In this document: positions 35,260 through 43,958 of the stretch, piece by piece
Numbering within the stretch: position 1 is the stretch's first letter
How the letters are laid out: every line of letters starts with the position of its first letter
NCBI RefSeq assembly: GCF_020639365.1
Contig: NZ_JAINUL010000001.1
Coordinates: forward strand, 6,468,048-6,532,047
Source of the DNA: Streptomyces flavotricini
GTDB taxonomy: Bacteria; Actinomycetota; Actinomycetes; Streptomycetales; Streptomycetaceae
Length of the DNA stretch: 64,000 bases
Direction: 5' to 3'
Notes under the pieces: model-generated
Seen by the model: only the letters and a program-made list of their open reading frames with translations
Database searches by the model: none
Told to the model about the DNA's origin: nothing
Position numbers and translations under genes: made by a program

Positions 35260-36924
35260 ATGTCCGAGATGAACGCAGACAGCCGTACGAGGCTCAACCG
35301 GACGCCCGAGTGGCTGGCACTCGGCAAGCACCGCGAAGAGCTGGGGCAGACGCACCTGCGCGAGCTGTTCGCGGCGGATCCGAGCCGGGGAACCGGCTAC
35401 ACGCTGCGGGTCGGGGACCTGTACATCGACTACTCGAAGCACCTGGTGACGGACGAGACGCTGGAGCTGCTGCGCGAGCTGGCGGCTGCGACGGGCGTGG
35501 CCGAGCTGCGCGAGGCGATGTTCCGCGGCGAGAAGATCAATACGACGGAGGACCGGGCGGTCCTGCACACCGCGCTGCGCGCGCCGCAGGACGCGGTGAT
35601 CGAGGTGGACGGCGAGAACGTCGTCCCCGCGGTGCACGCCGTGCTCGACAAGATGGCGGCCTTCTCCGACCAGGTCCGGTCGGGGGAGTGGACCGGCTTC
35701 ACCGGCGAGCGCATCAAGAACGTGGTCAACATCGGCATCGGCGGCTCCGATCTGGGCCCGGCGATGGCGTACGAGGCGCTGCGCGCGTTCACCGACCGCG
35801 GTCTGACCGTGCGGTTCGTGTCCAACGTGGACGGCGCGGACCTGCACGAGGCCGTACGGGACCTGGACCCGGCGCAGACGCTGTTCATCATCGCCTCCAA
35901 GACCTTCACCACCATCGAGACCATCACCAACGCCGAGTCGGCGCGGGAGTGGCTGCTGGCGGGTCTGGGCGGTGACGCGGCCGCCGTGGCACGGCACTTC
36001 GTGGCGCTGTCGACCAACGAGGAGAAGGTCACCGCGTTCGGCATCGATCCGGCCAACATGTTCGGGTTCTGGGACTGGGTCGGCGGGCGCTACTCCTTCG
36101 ACTCCGCGATCGGGCTCTCGCTGATGATCGCGATCGGGCCGGACGCCTTCCGCGAGATGCTGGGTGGCTTCCGGACGGTGGACGAGCACTTCCGCACAGC
36201 CCCGCCGGAGCAGAACGTGCCGCTCCTGATGGGCATGTTGGGGGTCTGGTACGGGGCGTTCTTCGACGCGCAGTCGCACGCGGTCCTCCCGTACAGCCAC
36301 TACCTCTCCCGTTTCACCGCGTACCTCCAGCAGCTGGACATGGAGTCCAACGGCAAGTCCGTGGACCGGGACGGCAATCCGGTGGACTGGCAGACCGGTC
36401 CAGTGGTGTGGGGAACGCCCGGCACCAACGGGCAGCACGCGTACTACCAGTTGATCCACCAGGGCACGAAGGTGATCCCGGCGGACTTCATCGGCTTCGC
36501 CCGGCCGCTCGGTGAACTGGAGCCGAAGCTGGCGGACCAGCACGACCTGCTGATGGCGAACTTCTTCGCGCAGACGCAGGCGCTGGCCTTCGGCAAGACG
36601 GCGGACGAGGTCCGCGCGGAGGGCGTGGCGGAGCCGCTGGTCCCGCACAAGACGTTCAAGGGCAACCACCCGACGACGACGATCCTGGCGCAGGACCTCA
36701 CCCCGGCGGTGCTGGGCCAGCTGATCGCGCTGTACGAGCACAAGGTGTTCGTACAGGGCGCGGTGTGGAACATCGACTCCTTCGACCAGTGGGGAGTGGA
36801 GCTCGGCAAGGTGCTGGCGAAGCGGGTCGAGCCGGCTCTGACGGACGGCGCGGAGGTGCCGGGGCTGGACGCCTCCTCCAAGGCCCTGGTGGCCGCATAC
36901 CGTCAGCTGCGCGGCCGCAGCTGA
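35260..36924 (+). CDS. pgi: Glucose-6-phosphate isomerase
   Basis: 554 aa. It interconverts glucose 6-phosphate and fructose 6-phosphate, linking glycolysis to the pentose phosphate genes that converge from the right. Both family signatures are present: VNIGIGGSDLGPAMAYEAL (about 160-178) and the C-terminal one around FVQGAVWNIDSFDQWGVELGK (catalytic Lys at the end). SKTFTTIETITNAESAREWL is the sugar-phosphate site, and WVGGRYSFDSAIGL and NFFAQTQALAFG are typical. I chose ATG 35260 (MSEMNADS) with GGAAGAAA upstream; ATG 35269 is an alternative. The last codons form a palindrome (CGTCAGCTGCG and CGCAGCTGACG, 36901-36926) spanning the stop. Confidence 0.97.
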   Translation: MSEMNADSRTRLNRTPEWLALGKHREELGQTHLRELFAADPSRGTGYTLRVGDLYIDYSKHLVTDETLELLRELAAATGVAELREAMFRGEKINTTEDRAVLHTALRAPQDAVIEVDGENVVPAVHAVLDKMAAFSDQVRSGEWTGFTGERIKNVVNIGIGGSDLGPAMAYEALRAFTDRGLTVRFVSNVDGADLHEAVRDLDPAQTLFIIASKTFTTIETITNAESAREWLLAGLGGDAAAVARHFVALSTNEEKVTAFGIDPANMFGFWDWVGGRYSFDSAIGLSLMIAIGPDAFREMLGGFRTVDEHFRTAPPEQNVPLLMGMLGVWYGAFFDAQSHAVLPYSHYLSRFTAYLQQLDMESNGKSVDRDGNPVDWQTGPVVWGTPGTNGQHAYYQLIHQGTKVIPADFIGFARPLGELEPKLADQHDLLMANFFAQTQALAFGKTADEVRAEGVAEPLVPHKTFKGNHPTTTILAQDLTPAVLGQLIALYEHKVFVQGAVWNIDSFDQWGVELGKVLAKRVEPALTDGAEVPGLDASSKALVAAYRQLRGRS

Positions 36925-36945
36925 CGGACGGCCGTCGGACACGCA

Positions 36946-36979
36946 AAGGGCCCGCTCCCCGTTCGGGGGGCGGGCCCTT
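36946..36979. terminator. Bidirectional terminator between pgi and pgl
   Basis: AAGGGCCCGCTCCCC (36946-36960) pairs with GGGGGGCGGGCCCTT (36965-36979), 15 bp with one G-U and loop GTTC. It sits between two convergent genes and is flanked by A and T on either side, so it can serve both. Confidence 0.8.
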
Positions 36980-37000
36980 CGGCCGTACGGGGCCGTCGGA

Positions 37001-37789
37001 TCAGGAGGCGGCCGGCGGGTACAGACCCACCGGGAGCTTCGCCGCGGCCGTGCGGTCCAGCAGCCACAGGGTGCGGGAGCGGCCGTACGCCTGTGCGGCG
37101 GGTGCCTGGACGGCGCCGGCGCCGCCGAGGGCGATGGCCACCGCCCCGGCCTTGTCCTCGCCCGCCGCCAGCAGCCAGACCTCGCGGGCCGCCCTGATGG
37201 CCGGGAGGGTCAGGGAGATCCGGGTGGGCGGCGGCTTGGGTGCGCCGTGCACGCCGACGACCGTGCGCTCGCTCTCGCGGGAGGCCGGGTGCTCGGGGAA
37301 GAGCGAGGCGATGTGGGTGTCCGGGCCGACGCCCAGCATCAGGACGTCGAAGGTGGGGACCGGCCCGTGGTCCTCGGGCCCGGCGGCCTTGGCCAGCTCG
37401 GCCGCGTAGGCGGCGGCCGCGGCGTCCACGTCCGCCCCGTACGGGCCGTCGGAGGCGGGCATGGCGTGCACGCGGGCCGGGTCGACGGGTACGGAGTCCA
37501 GGAGGGCCTCACGGGCCTGGGTGTGGTTGCGCTCGGGGTCGTCGGCGGGGACGTAGCGCTCGTCGCCCCACCAGAGGTCGATCCGCGACCAGTCGACGGC
37601 GTCGCGGGCCGGGGCCGCGGCGAGCGCGGCGAGGAGGCCGTTGCCGTTGCGGCCGCCGGTGAGGACGACGGAGGCGCTGCCGCGGGCGGCCTGCGCGTCG
37701 ACGATCTTGGTGATGAGCCGGGCCGCTGCGGCCTGGGCCATCAGCTCCTTGTCCCGGTGGACGACGACCTGGGGAGTCGTCATGCCCAT
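37001..37789 (-). CDS. pgl: 6-phosphogluconolactonase
   Basis: 262 aa DevB-type enzyme that hydrolyses 6-phosphoglucono-delta-lactone, the second step of the oxidative pentose phosphate pathway. It shows VVLTGGRNGNGLLAAL (about 42-57), DLWWGDERYVPADDPERNHTQAREALLD (the family WGDER box with the conserved Arg/His), and FDVLMLGVGPDTHIASLFPEHPA (the GxGxDxHxASLFP catalytic motif). It ends with the basic region YGRSRTLWLLDRTAAAKLP. The start is ATG 37789; ATG 37783 (MTTPQ) in frame is equally possible. It is the last gene of the tkt-tal-zwf-opcA-pgl unit, separated from opcA by 89 nt that hold a hairpin and an 8-bp repeat. Confidence 0.95.
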   Translation of the reverse strand: MGMTTPQVVVHRDKELMAQAAAARLITKIVDAQAARGSASVVLTGGRNGNGLLAALAAAPARDAVDWSRIDLWWGDERYVPADDPERNHTQAREALLDSVPVDPARVHAMPASDGPYGADVDAAAAAYAAELAKAAGPEDHGPVPTFDVLMLGVGPDTHIASLFPEHPASRESERTVVGVHGAPKPPPTRISLTLPAIRAAREVWLLAAGEDKAGAVAIALGGAGAVQAPAAQAYGRSRTLWLLDRTAAAKLPVGLYPPAAS

Positions 37790-37807
37790 GGCTGCCGCCT
37801 TGTCGTA

Positions 37808-37837
37808 GTGCGGGTGTGCGGGTGTGCGGGTGTACGG
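37808..37837. repeat. 8-bp tandem repeat between opcA and pgl
   Basis: GTGCGGGT occurs three times head to tail (37808-37831), followed by GTACGG. It lies 19 bp upstream of the pgl start, in the pgl leader. Confidence 0.8.
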
Positions 37838-37840
37838 ACG

Positions 37841-37871
37841 CCGCTGCGCGGGGGAAGGCCCCGCGCAGCGG
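37841..37871 (-). terminator. Strong intercistronic hairpin after opcA
   Basis: CCGCTGCGCGGGG (37841-37853) and CCCCGCGCAGCGG (37859-37871) form a perfect 13-bp stem, 7 nt past the opcA stop. It may end most transcripts before pgl. Confidence 0.6.
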
Positions 37872-37878
37872 CTACCGC

Positions 37879-38913
37879 CTACTTGGCCGAGGCCTTCTTC
37901 GCGGGCTTGGCCGCGGGCTTCGCGGCCGGGGCCTCGGCCGCGGCCGGAGCGGCCTCGGTCTCGGCCGGAGCCGGGGCCGCCGAGCCCTCGGCGGCGAGCT
38001 TGGCCACGCCGAACTTCAGCGCGGCCTCGAACGTGTTGTCCGGGTCCAGCCGGCGCAGCTCCTCCGCCAGGAGCTCGGCCGTGTCACGGCGCTTGAGCGC
38101 CACGGCACGGTCGGGCTGCCCCGGCATGCACAGCGTCGCCAGGGCGCCGTCCGCCCGGTCCAGGACGATGTCCCCGTCCTTGGTCTCCAGCCGGACCGAG
38201 GTCAGACCGGGACCGGCGGAGATCGTACGCCGGACGGGGACCTGGAGGCGGTCCGCCAGCCACATGGCCAGCAGCTCGCAGCTCGGGTTCTCGTCCTCGC
38301 CCTCGACGACCACCGAGGCGACCTTGACGGACTGCTGGTCCAGCGCGGCCGCCAGCATCGAACGCCACGGCGTGATCCGGGTCCAGGACAGGTCCGTGTC
38401 ACCCGGGGCGTAGGCCGCGGCCCGCTGCCCGAGCGCCTGCTGCGGGTTCTCGCAGGCGTACGTGTCCGAGATCCGGCGCTGCCCGAGCGCACCCAGCGGG
38501 TCGCCCGCCAGGTCCGACGGGGCACCGTCCGGCCACCAGACGACGACGGGCGCGTCCGGCAGGAGGAGCGGGAGAACCACCGACTGGGCGTGGTCGACCA
38601 GTTCACCGTGGAGGCGGAGCACCACCGTCTCGCCGGTGCCGGCGTCCGCCCCGACGCGGACTTCCGCGTCGAGACGGGCGTCGCGGCGGCTGCGAGCCGA
38701 GCGGCTGACCCGCTTGATGACGACGACGATCCGCGAAGGGTGTTCGTGGGACGCGTCGTTCGCCGACTTGAGCGCGTCGTACGCGTTCTCTTCGTCGGTC
38801 ACGATCACCAGCGTGAGGACCATGCCGATGGCCGGCGTGCCGATGTCCCGGCGCGCCTGCACCAACGCGGCGTTGATCTTGCTGGAGGTGGTCTCCGTGA
38901 GGTCGATCTTCAT
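37879..38913 (-). CDS. opcA: Glucose-6-phosphate dehydrogenase assembly protein OpcA
   Basis: 344 aa. OpcA is an actinobacterial/cyanobacterial protein that promotes assembly or redox activation of glucose-6-phosphate dehydrogenase. Conserved features are MKIDLTETTSSKINAALVQARRDIGTPAIGMVLTLVIVTDEE (N-terminus), HGELVDHAQSVVLPLLLPDAPVVVWWPDGAP (about 120-150), and ITPWRSMLAAALDQ. The last about 45 residues are an Ala/Glu/Pro then Ala/Lys-rich tail (AAKPAAKPAKKASAK), not part of the folded core. The ATG at 38913 overlaps the zwf stop (ATGA), so OpcA is made together with its client enzyme. Confidence 0.95.
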   Translation of the reverse strand: MKIDLTETTSSKINAALVQARRDIGTPAIGMVLTLVIVTDEENAYDALKSANDASHEHPSRIVVVIKRVSRSARSRRDARLDAEVRVGADAGTGETVVLRLHGELVDHAQSVVLPLLLPDAPVVVWWPDGAPSDLAGDPLGALGQRRISDTYACENPQQALGQRAAAYAPGDTDLSWTRITPWRSMLAAALDQQSVKVASVVVEGEDENPSCELLAMWLADRLQVPVRRTISAGPGLTSVRLETKDGDIVLDRADGALATLCMPGQPDRAVALKRRDTAELLAEELRRLDPDNTFEAALKFGVAKLAAEGSAAPAPAETEAAPAAAEAPAAKPAAKPAKKASAK

Positions 38914-40436
38914 GGCCGGCGCCAGCTCCGTCCGTCTCGTGCGAGCATCTCGTCCGCCTCGATCGGCCCCCAGGTACCCGCCGGGTACTGCGCGGGCTTG
39001 CCGTGCTTGTCCCAGTACTCCTCGATCGGGTCGAGGATGTTCCACGACAGCTCGACCTCCTGGTGGCGCGGGAAGAGGTTCGCGTCACCCAGCAGGACAT
39101 CGAGGATCAGCCGCTCGTACGCCTCGGGGCTCGACTCCGTGAAGGACTCGCCGTACGCGAAGTCCATCGTGACGTCCCGGACCTCCATGGAGGTGCCCGG
39201 GACCTTGGAGCCGAAGCGCACCGTGATGCCCTCGTCCGGCTGGACCCGGATGACCAGGGCGTTCTGCCCCAGCTCCTCGGTCGCGCCCGACTCGAAGGGC
39301 AGGTACGGGGCCCGCTTGAAGACGACCGCGATCTCGGTCACCCGGCGGCCCAGGCGCTTGCCCGTCCGCAGGTAGAACGGGACCCCCGCCCAGCGGCGGT
39401 TGTTGATCTCCAGGCGGATGGCCGCGTAGGTGTCGGTCTTCGACTTGGGGTCGATGCCGTCCTCTTCGAGGTACCCGACGACCTTCTCGCCGCCCTGCCA
39501 CGCCGCCGAGTACTGGCCGCGCACGGTGTGCTTGCCCAGGTCCTCGGGGAGCTCGACGGCCGTGAGGACCTTGAGCTTCTCCGCCACCAGCGCCTTGGGG
39601 TGGAAGGAGCCGGGCTCCTCCATCGCGGTCAGCGCGAGCAGCTGCAGCAGGTGGTTCTGGATGACGTCGCGGGCCGCGCCGATGCCGTCGTAGTACCCGG
39701 CCCGGCCGCCGATGCCGATGTCCTCGGCCATGGTGATCTGCACGTGGTCGACGTACGACCGGTTCCAGATCGGCTCGAACATCGTGTTGGCGAAGCGGAG
39801 CGCCAGGATGTTCTGGACGGTCTCCTTGCCGAGGTAGTGGTCGATCCGGAAGACCTCGTCCCGCGGGAAGACCTCGTGGACGACCTTGTTGAGCTCCTCG
39901 GCGCTCTTCAGGTCGTGCCCGAAGGGCTTCTCGATGACGGCACGCCGCCAGGAGCCCTCCTTCTGCGCCAGCCCGTGGTTCTTGAGCTGCTGGACCACCT
40001 TGGGGAAGAACTTCGGGGGCACCGACAGGTAGAAGGCGAAGTTGCCGCCCGTGCCCTGCGCCTTGTCCAGGTCGTCGATCGTGGACTTCAGGGTCTCGAA
40101 CGCCGCGTCGTCGTCGAAATCGCCCTGTACGAAGCGGCAGCCCTGCACCAGCTGCTGCCAGACCTCCTCCCGGAAGGGGGTGCGCGAGTGCTGCTTGACG
40201 GCCTCGTACACCTCCTGGGCGAAGTCCTCGTGCTCCCACTCACGGCGGGCGAAGCCGATCAGCGAGAAGCCCGGCGGCAGCAGCCCCCGGTTCGCCAGGT
40301 CGTAGATGGCGGGCATCAGCTTCTTGCGCGACAGGTCACCCGTAACGCCGAAAATGACCAGGCCGGACGGCCCCGCGATGCGCGGGAGCCGCCGGTCCTG
40401 TGCGTCACGAAGCGGGTTCGCTCCGTTCACAGACAA
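38910..40436 (-). CDS. zwf: Glucose-6-phosphate 1-dehydrogenase
   Basis: 508 aa. It oxidises glucose 6-phosphate to 6-phosphogluconolactone with NADP+. The nucleotide site is VIFGVTGDLSRKKLMPAIYDL (about 27-47). The active-site signature is FRIDHYLGKETVQN (catalytic His; binding Lys in IEKPFGHDL), and the substrate loops are INNRRWAGVPFYLRTGKRLGRR. The best-spaced start is TTG 40436 (GGAGG 10 nt upstream, inside the tal end); a GTG two codons later is the alternative. Only 5 nt separate it from tal. It overlaps opcA. It is the core of the minus-strand pentose phosphate operon. Confidence 0.96.
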   Translation of the reverse strand: MSVNGANPLRDAQDRRLPRIAGPSGLVIFGVTGDLSRKKLMPAIYDLANRGLLPPGFSLIGFARREWEHEDFAQEVYEAVKQHSRTPFREEVWQQLVQGCRFVQGDFDDDAAFETLKSTIDDLDKAQGTGGNFAFYLSVPPKFFPKVVQQLKNHGLAQKEGSWRRAVIEKPFGHDLKSAEELNKVVHEVFPRDEVFRIDHYLGKETVQNILALRFANTMFEPIWNRSYVDHVQITMAEDIGIGGRAGYYDGIGAARDVIQNHLLQLLALTAMEEPGSFHPKALVAEKLKVLTAVELPEDLGKHTVRGQYSAAWQGGEKVVGYLEEDGIDPKSKTDTYAAIRLEINNRRWAGVPFYLRTGKRLGRRVTEIAVVFKRAPYLPFESGATEELGQNALVIRVQPDEGITVRFGSKVPGTSMEVRDVTMDFAYGESFTESSPEAYERLILDVLLGDANLFPRHQEVELSWNILDPIEEYWDKHGKPAQYPAGTWGPIEADEMLARDGRSWRRP

Positions 40437-40441
40437 GGTGT

Positions 40442-41560
40442 TCAGGCCTCCGTGGGGGCAAGGCGCGCGAGCTCCGCCTCGGTGGACTTCAGCAGATCGT
40501 TCCAGGACGCCTCGAACTTCTCGACGCCCTCGTCCTCGAGCAGCTGCACCACATCGTCGTACGAGACGCCCAGCTTTGCGACCGCGTCGAGCTCGGCGCG
40601 GGACTGGTCGTACGTGGCGCGCACGGTGTCACCCGTGACCTCACCGTGGTCGGCGGTGGCCTCCAGGGTGGCCTCCGGCATGGTGTTCACCGTGTTCGGG
40701 GCGACCAGGTCGACCACGTACAGGGTGTCCTTGTACGCCGGGTCCTTGACGCCCGTCGAGGCCCACAGCGCACGCTGCTTGTTGGCCCCGACGCGCTCCA
40801 GGGCGTTCCACCGGTCGGAGGAGAACACCTCTTCGTAGGCCTCGTAGGCCAGACGGGCGTTGGCGAGGGCCGCCTTGCCCTTGAGGGCCTTCGCCTCGTC
40901 GGTGCCGATGGCGTCCAGGCGCTTGTCGATCTCCGAGTCCACGCGGGACACGAAGAAGGAGGCGACCGAGTGGATCAGGGAGAGGTCCAGGCCCGCGGCC
41001 TTGGCCTTCTCCAGACCCGCCAGGTACGCGTCCATGACCTCGCGGTAGCGCTCCAGCGAGAAGATCAGCGTGACGTTGACGCTGATGCCCTTGCCGATGA
41101 CCTCGGTGATCGCCGGCAGGCCGGCCTTGGTCGCCGGGATCTTGATGAGCGTGTTCGGGCGGTCCACCAGCCAGGCGAGCTGCTTGGCCTCGGCGATCGT
41201 CGCCGTGGTGTTGTGGGCCAGGCGCGGGTCGACCTCGATGGAGACCCGGCCGTCCTGGCCGTCGGTGCGGTCGTAGACCGGGCGCAGGATGTCGGCGGCG
41301 TCGCGGACGTCCGCCGTCGTGATCATGCGGATGGCCTCGTCGACGGTGACCTTGCGGGCGGCGAGGTCCGCGAGCTGCTGCTCGTAGCCGTCACCGCTGC
41401 TGATCGCCTTCTGGAAGATCGACGGGTTGGTGGTGACACCGACCACGTGCGACTGGTCGATGAGCTCGGCCAGGTTGCCGGACGTGATGCGCTTGCGGGA
41501 CAGGTCGTCCAGCCAGATCGCCACGCCCTCGTCGGAGAGGCGCTTGAGTGCGTCTGTCAT
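40442..41560 (-). CDS. tal: Transaldolase
   Basis: 372 aa, the long TalB-like class 2 form usual in actinomycetes. It moves a dihydroxyacetone unit between sugar phosphates via a Schiff base. VGVTTNPSIFQKAIS is signature 1 (about 41-55). NTLIKIPATKAGLPAI contains the Schiff-base Lys (about residue 145). VNVTLIFSLERYREVM is signature 2. Later, RALWASTGVKDPAYKDTLYVVDLVAPNTVNTMPEAT is typical. The ATG at 41560 lies 34 nt after the tkt stop. It is co-transcribed with tkt, zwf, opcA and pgl. Confidence 0.97.
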   Translation of the reverse strand: MTDALKRLSDEGVAIWLDDLSRKRITSGNLAELIDQSHVVGVTTNPSIFQKAISSGDGYEQQLADLAARKVTVDEAIRMITTADVRDAADILRPVYDRTDGQDGRVSIEVDPRLAHNTTATIAEAKQLAWLVDRPNTLIKIPATKAGLPAITEVIGKGISVNVTLIFSLERYREVMDAYLAGLEKAKAAGLDLSLIHSVASFFVSRVDSEIDKRLDAIGTDEAKALKGKAALANARLAYEAYEEVFSSDRWNALERVGANKQRALWASTGVKDPAYKDTLYVVDLVAPNTVNTMPEATLEATADHGEVTGDTVRATYDQSRAELDAVAKLGVSYDDVVQLLEDEGVEKFEASWNDLLKSTEAELARLAPTEA

Positions 41561-41594
41561 GGGAATTGCATCTCCTACTGGTTCGGTACGGGCG

Positions 41595-43697
41595 TCAGCG
41601 CGCGACGGCGGCGATGGAGTCCTTGGCGGCGGCGGTCACGGCCTCGGAGGTGAAGCCGAACTCGCGGAACAGCACCTTGGCGTCGGCCGAGGCGCCGAAG
41701 TGCTCCAGCGAGACGATCCGGCCGGCGTCGCCGACGTAGCGGTGCCAGGTCAGGCCGATACCGGCCTCGACCGCGACGCGCGCCTTGACGGACGGGGGCA
41801 GGACGCTGTCCTTGTACGCCTGGTCCTGCTCCTCGAACCACTCGACGGACGGCATCGAGACCACGCGGGCCGGGATGCCCTCGGCCTGCAGGGCCTCGCG
41901 CGCGGCGACGGCGAGCTGGACCTCGGAGCCGGTGCCGATGAGGACGACCTGGGCCGTCGCGCTCTGGCCTTCGGGGCCCGTCGCCTCGAAGAGCACGTAC
42001 CCGCCCTTGGCGGCGTCCTCGTTGCGCTCGTACGTCGGCACGCCCTGACGGGTCAGCGCCAGACCGTGCGGGGCACCCTTGCCGAACACCTTGGTGTGGC
42101 GGCGCAGGATCTCGCGCCAGGCGATGACGGTCTCGTTCGCGTCGGCCGGACGGACCACGTTCAGGCCCGGGATGGCGCGCAGCGAGGCGAGGTGCTCGAC
42201 CGGCTGGTGCGTCGGGCCGTCCTCGCCGAGGCCGATGGAGTCGTGCGTCCACACGTACGTCACCGGCACGTGCATCAGCGCGGACAGGCGGACGGCGTTG
42301 CGCATGTAGTCGGAGAACACCAGGAAGGTGCCGCCGTAGATGCGGGTGTGGCCGTGCAGCGCGATGCCGTTCATGGTCGCGGCCATGGCGTGCTCGCGGA
42401 TGCCGTAGTGGACGGTGCGCCCGTACGGGTCGGCCTCCGGCAGCGGGTTGCCCTTCGGGAGGAAGGACGAGTGCTTGTCGATCGTGGTGTTGTTGGAGCC
42501 GGCCAGGTCGGCCGAGCCGCCCCACAGCTCCGGGATGACCGCACCGAGGGCCTCGAGGACCTTGCCGGAGGCCGCGCGGGTGGCGATGCCCTTGCCGGTC
42601 TCGAAGGCGGGGAGCTTGTCCTCCCAGCCGGCGGGCAGCTCGTTGGCGTTGATGCGGTCGAACTCGGCGGCGCGCTCCGGGTTGGCGGTGCGCCAGGCGG
42701 AGAAGTCCTTCTCCCAGGCGGCCTTGGCCTCGCGGCCCCGGTCCAGCGCCTTGCGGGTGTGCGCGAGGACCTCGGCGGAGACGTCGAAGCTCTTCTCCGG
42801 GTCGAAGCCGAGGACGCGCTTGGTGGCGGCGACCTCGTCGTCACCGAGGGCCGAGCCGTGCGAGGCCTCGGTGCCCTGGGCGTGCGGGGCCGGCCAGGCG
42901 ATGATCGAGCGCATCGCGATGAAGGAGGGGCGGCCGGTCTCGGCCTTGGCCGCGGCCAGGGCCTCGAAGAGCGCCTTCGGGTCGAGGTCGCCGTTCGGCT
43001 GCTGCGCGACGCGCTGGACGTGCCAGCCGTACGCCTCGTAGCGCTTGAGGGTGTCCTCGGAGACGGCCGTCTCGGTGTCGCCCTCGATGGAGATGTGGTT
43101 GTCGTCCCACAGCAGCACCAGGTTGCCGAGCTTCTGGTGGCCCGCCAGGGCGGACGCCTCGTGGGAGATGCCCTCCTGGAGGCAGCCGTCGCCGGCGATC
43201 GCGTAGACCATGTGGTCGAACGGGGAGGCGCCCTGGGCGGCCTCCGGGTCGAACAGGCCGCGCTCGTAGCGGGCGGCCATGGCCATGCCCACCGCGTTCG
43301 CGATGCCCTGGCCCAGCGGGCCGGTGGTGGTCTCGACGCCGGCCGTGTGGCCGTACTCCGGGTGGCCGGGGGTCTTGGAGCCCCAGGTGCGGAAGGCCTC
43401 GAGGTCGGCGAGCTCCAGGCCGAAGCCGCCGAGGTAGAGCTGGGTGTAAAGAGTGAGGGACGAGTGCCCCGCGGAAAGCACGAAACGGTCGCGGCCGACC
43501 CACTCGGGGTCCGCCGGGTCGTGCCGCATCACCTTCTGGAAGAGGGTGTACGCGGCGGGGGCCAGGCTCATCGCCGTACCGGGGTGGCCGTTACCCACCT
43601 TCTGGACGGCGTCGGCGGCCAGGATGCGGGCGGTGTCGACGGCCCGCTGGTCGAGATCGGTCCAGTCGAGCTCTGTGGTCGTCGGCTTGGTGCTCAC
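41595..43697 (-). CDS. tkt: Transketolase
   Basis: 700 aa thiamine-diphosphate enzyme moving two-carbon ketol units in the non-oxidative pentose phosphate pathway. The N-terminal signature is AADAVQKVGNGHPGTAMSLAPAAYTLF, with catalytic/binding His in HPG and SAGHSS. The ThDP/Mg motif is AIAGDGCLQEGISHEASALAGHQKLGNLVLLWDDN. The C-terminal signature is RTVHYGIREHAMAATMNGIALHG and THDSIGLGEDGPTHQPVEHLASLRAIPG. The GTG start at 43697 has GAGAGGAG about 12 nt upstream. It is the first gene of the pentose phosphate operon and is divergent from ctaB across a 261-bp spacer with both promoters. Confidence 0.97.
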   Translation of the reverse strand: MSTKPTTTELDWTDLDQRAVDTARILAADAVQKVGNGHPGTAMSLAPAAYTLFQKVMRHDPADPEWVGRDRFVLSAGHSSLTLYTQLYLGGFGLELADLEAFRTWGSKTPGHPEYGHTAGVETTTGPLGQGIANAVGMAMAARYERGLFDPEAAQGASPFDHMVYAIAGDGCLQEGISHEASALAGHQKLGNLVLLWDDNHISIEGDTETAVSEDTLKRYEAYGWHVQRVAQQPNGDLDPKALFEALAAAKAETGRPSFIAMRSIIAWPAPHAQGTEASHGSALGDDEVAATKRVLGFDPEKSFDVSAEVLAHTRKALDRGREAKAAWEKDFSAWRTANPERAAEFDRINANELPAGWEDKLPAFETGKGIATRAASGKVLEALGAVIPELWGGSADLAGSNNTTIDKHSSFLPKGNPLPEADPYGRTVHYGIREHAMAATMNGIALHGHTRIYGGTFLVFSDYMRNAVRLSALMHVPVTYVWTHDSIGLGEDGPTHQPVEHLASLRAIPGLNVVRPADANETVIAWREILRRHTKVFGKGAPHGLALTRQGVPTYERNEDAAKGGYVLFEATGPEGQSATAQVVLIGTGSEVQLAVAAREALQAEGIPARVVSMPSVEWFEEQDQAYKDSVLPPSVKARVAVEAGIGLTWHRYVGDAGRIVSLEHFGASADAKVLFREFGFTSEAVTAAAKDSIAAVAR

Positions 43698-43958
43698 CGT
43701 GGGTCAGGGCTCCTCTCCACATGTCTGTTACCCGGTGACGAACGGTGCACCGGCGCGATTCCGAGCCTACCCCCGTGACGGCGTGCAGCTATTCGAGTGC
43801 CCGCAGTCCGTCATGACGTCGGCGGCTCCGATCGGACCAACACGAGGCGACCCCCGCGCAGGGCGACGTAAGTGCAACGTCTACAGTGGCGTGGTACGTG
43901 CGAGCCTTCAGCGGACCTTTATGTCCGGAGCTTGCTGGTTTCTCTGTCAGGGGTGTGC

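Noticed and set aside
43698..43958. Rex- or other redox-type operator in the tkt/ctaB divergent spacer
   Set aside because: I looked for TGTGA/TCACA inverted pairs as at ctaA and found none convincing; only ordinary promoter-like hexamers.
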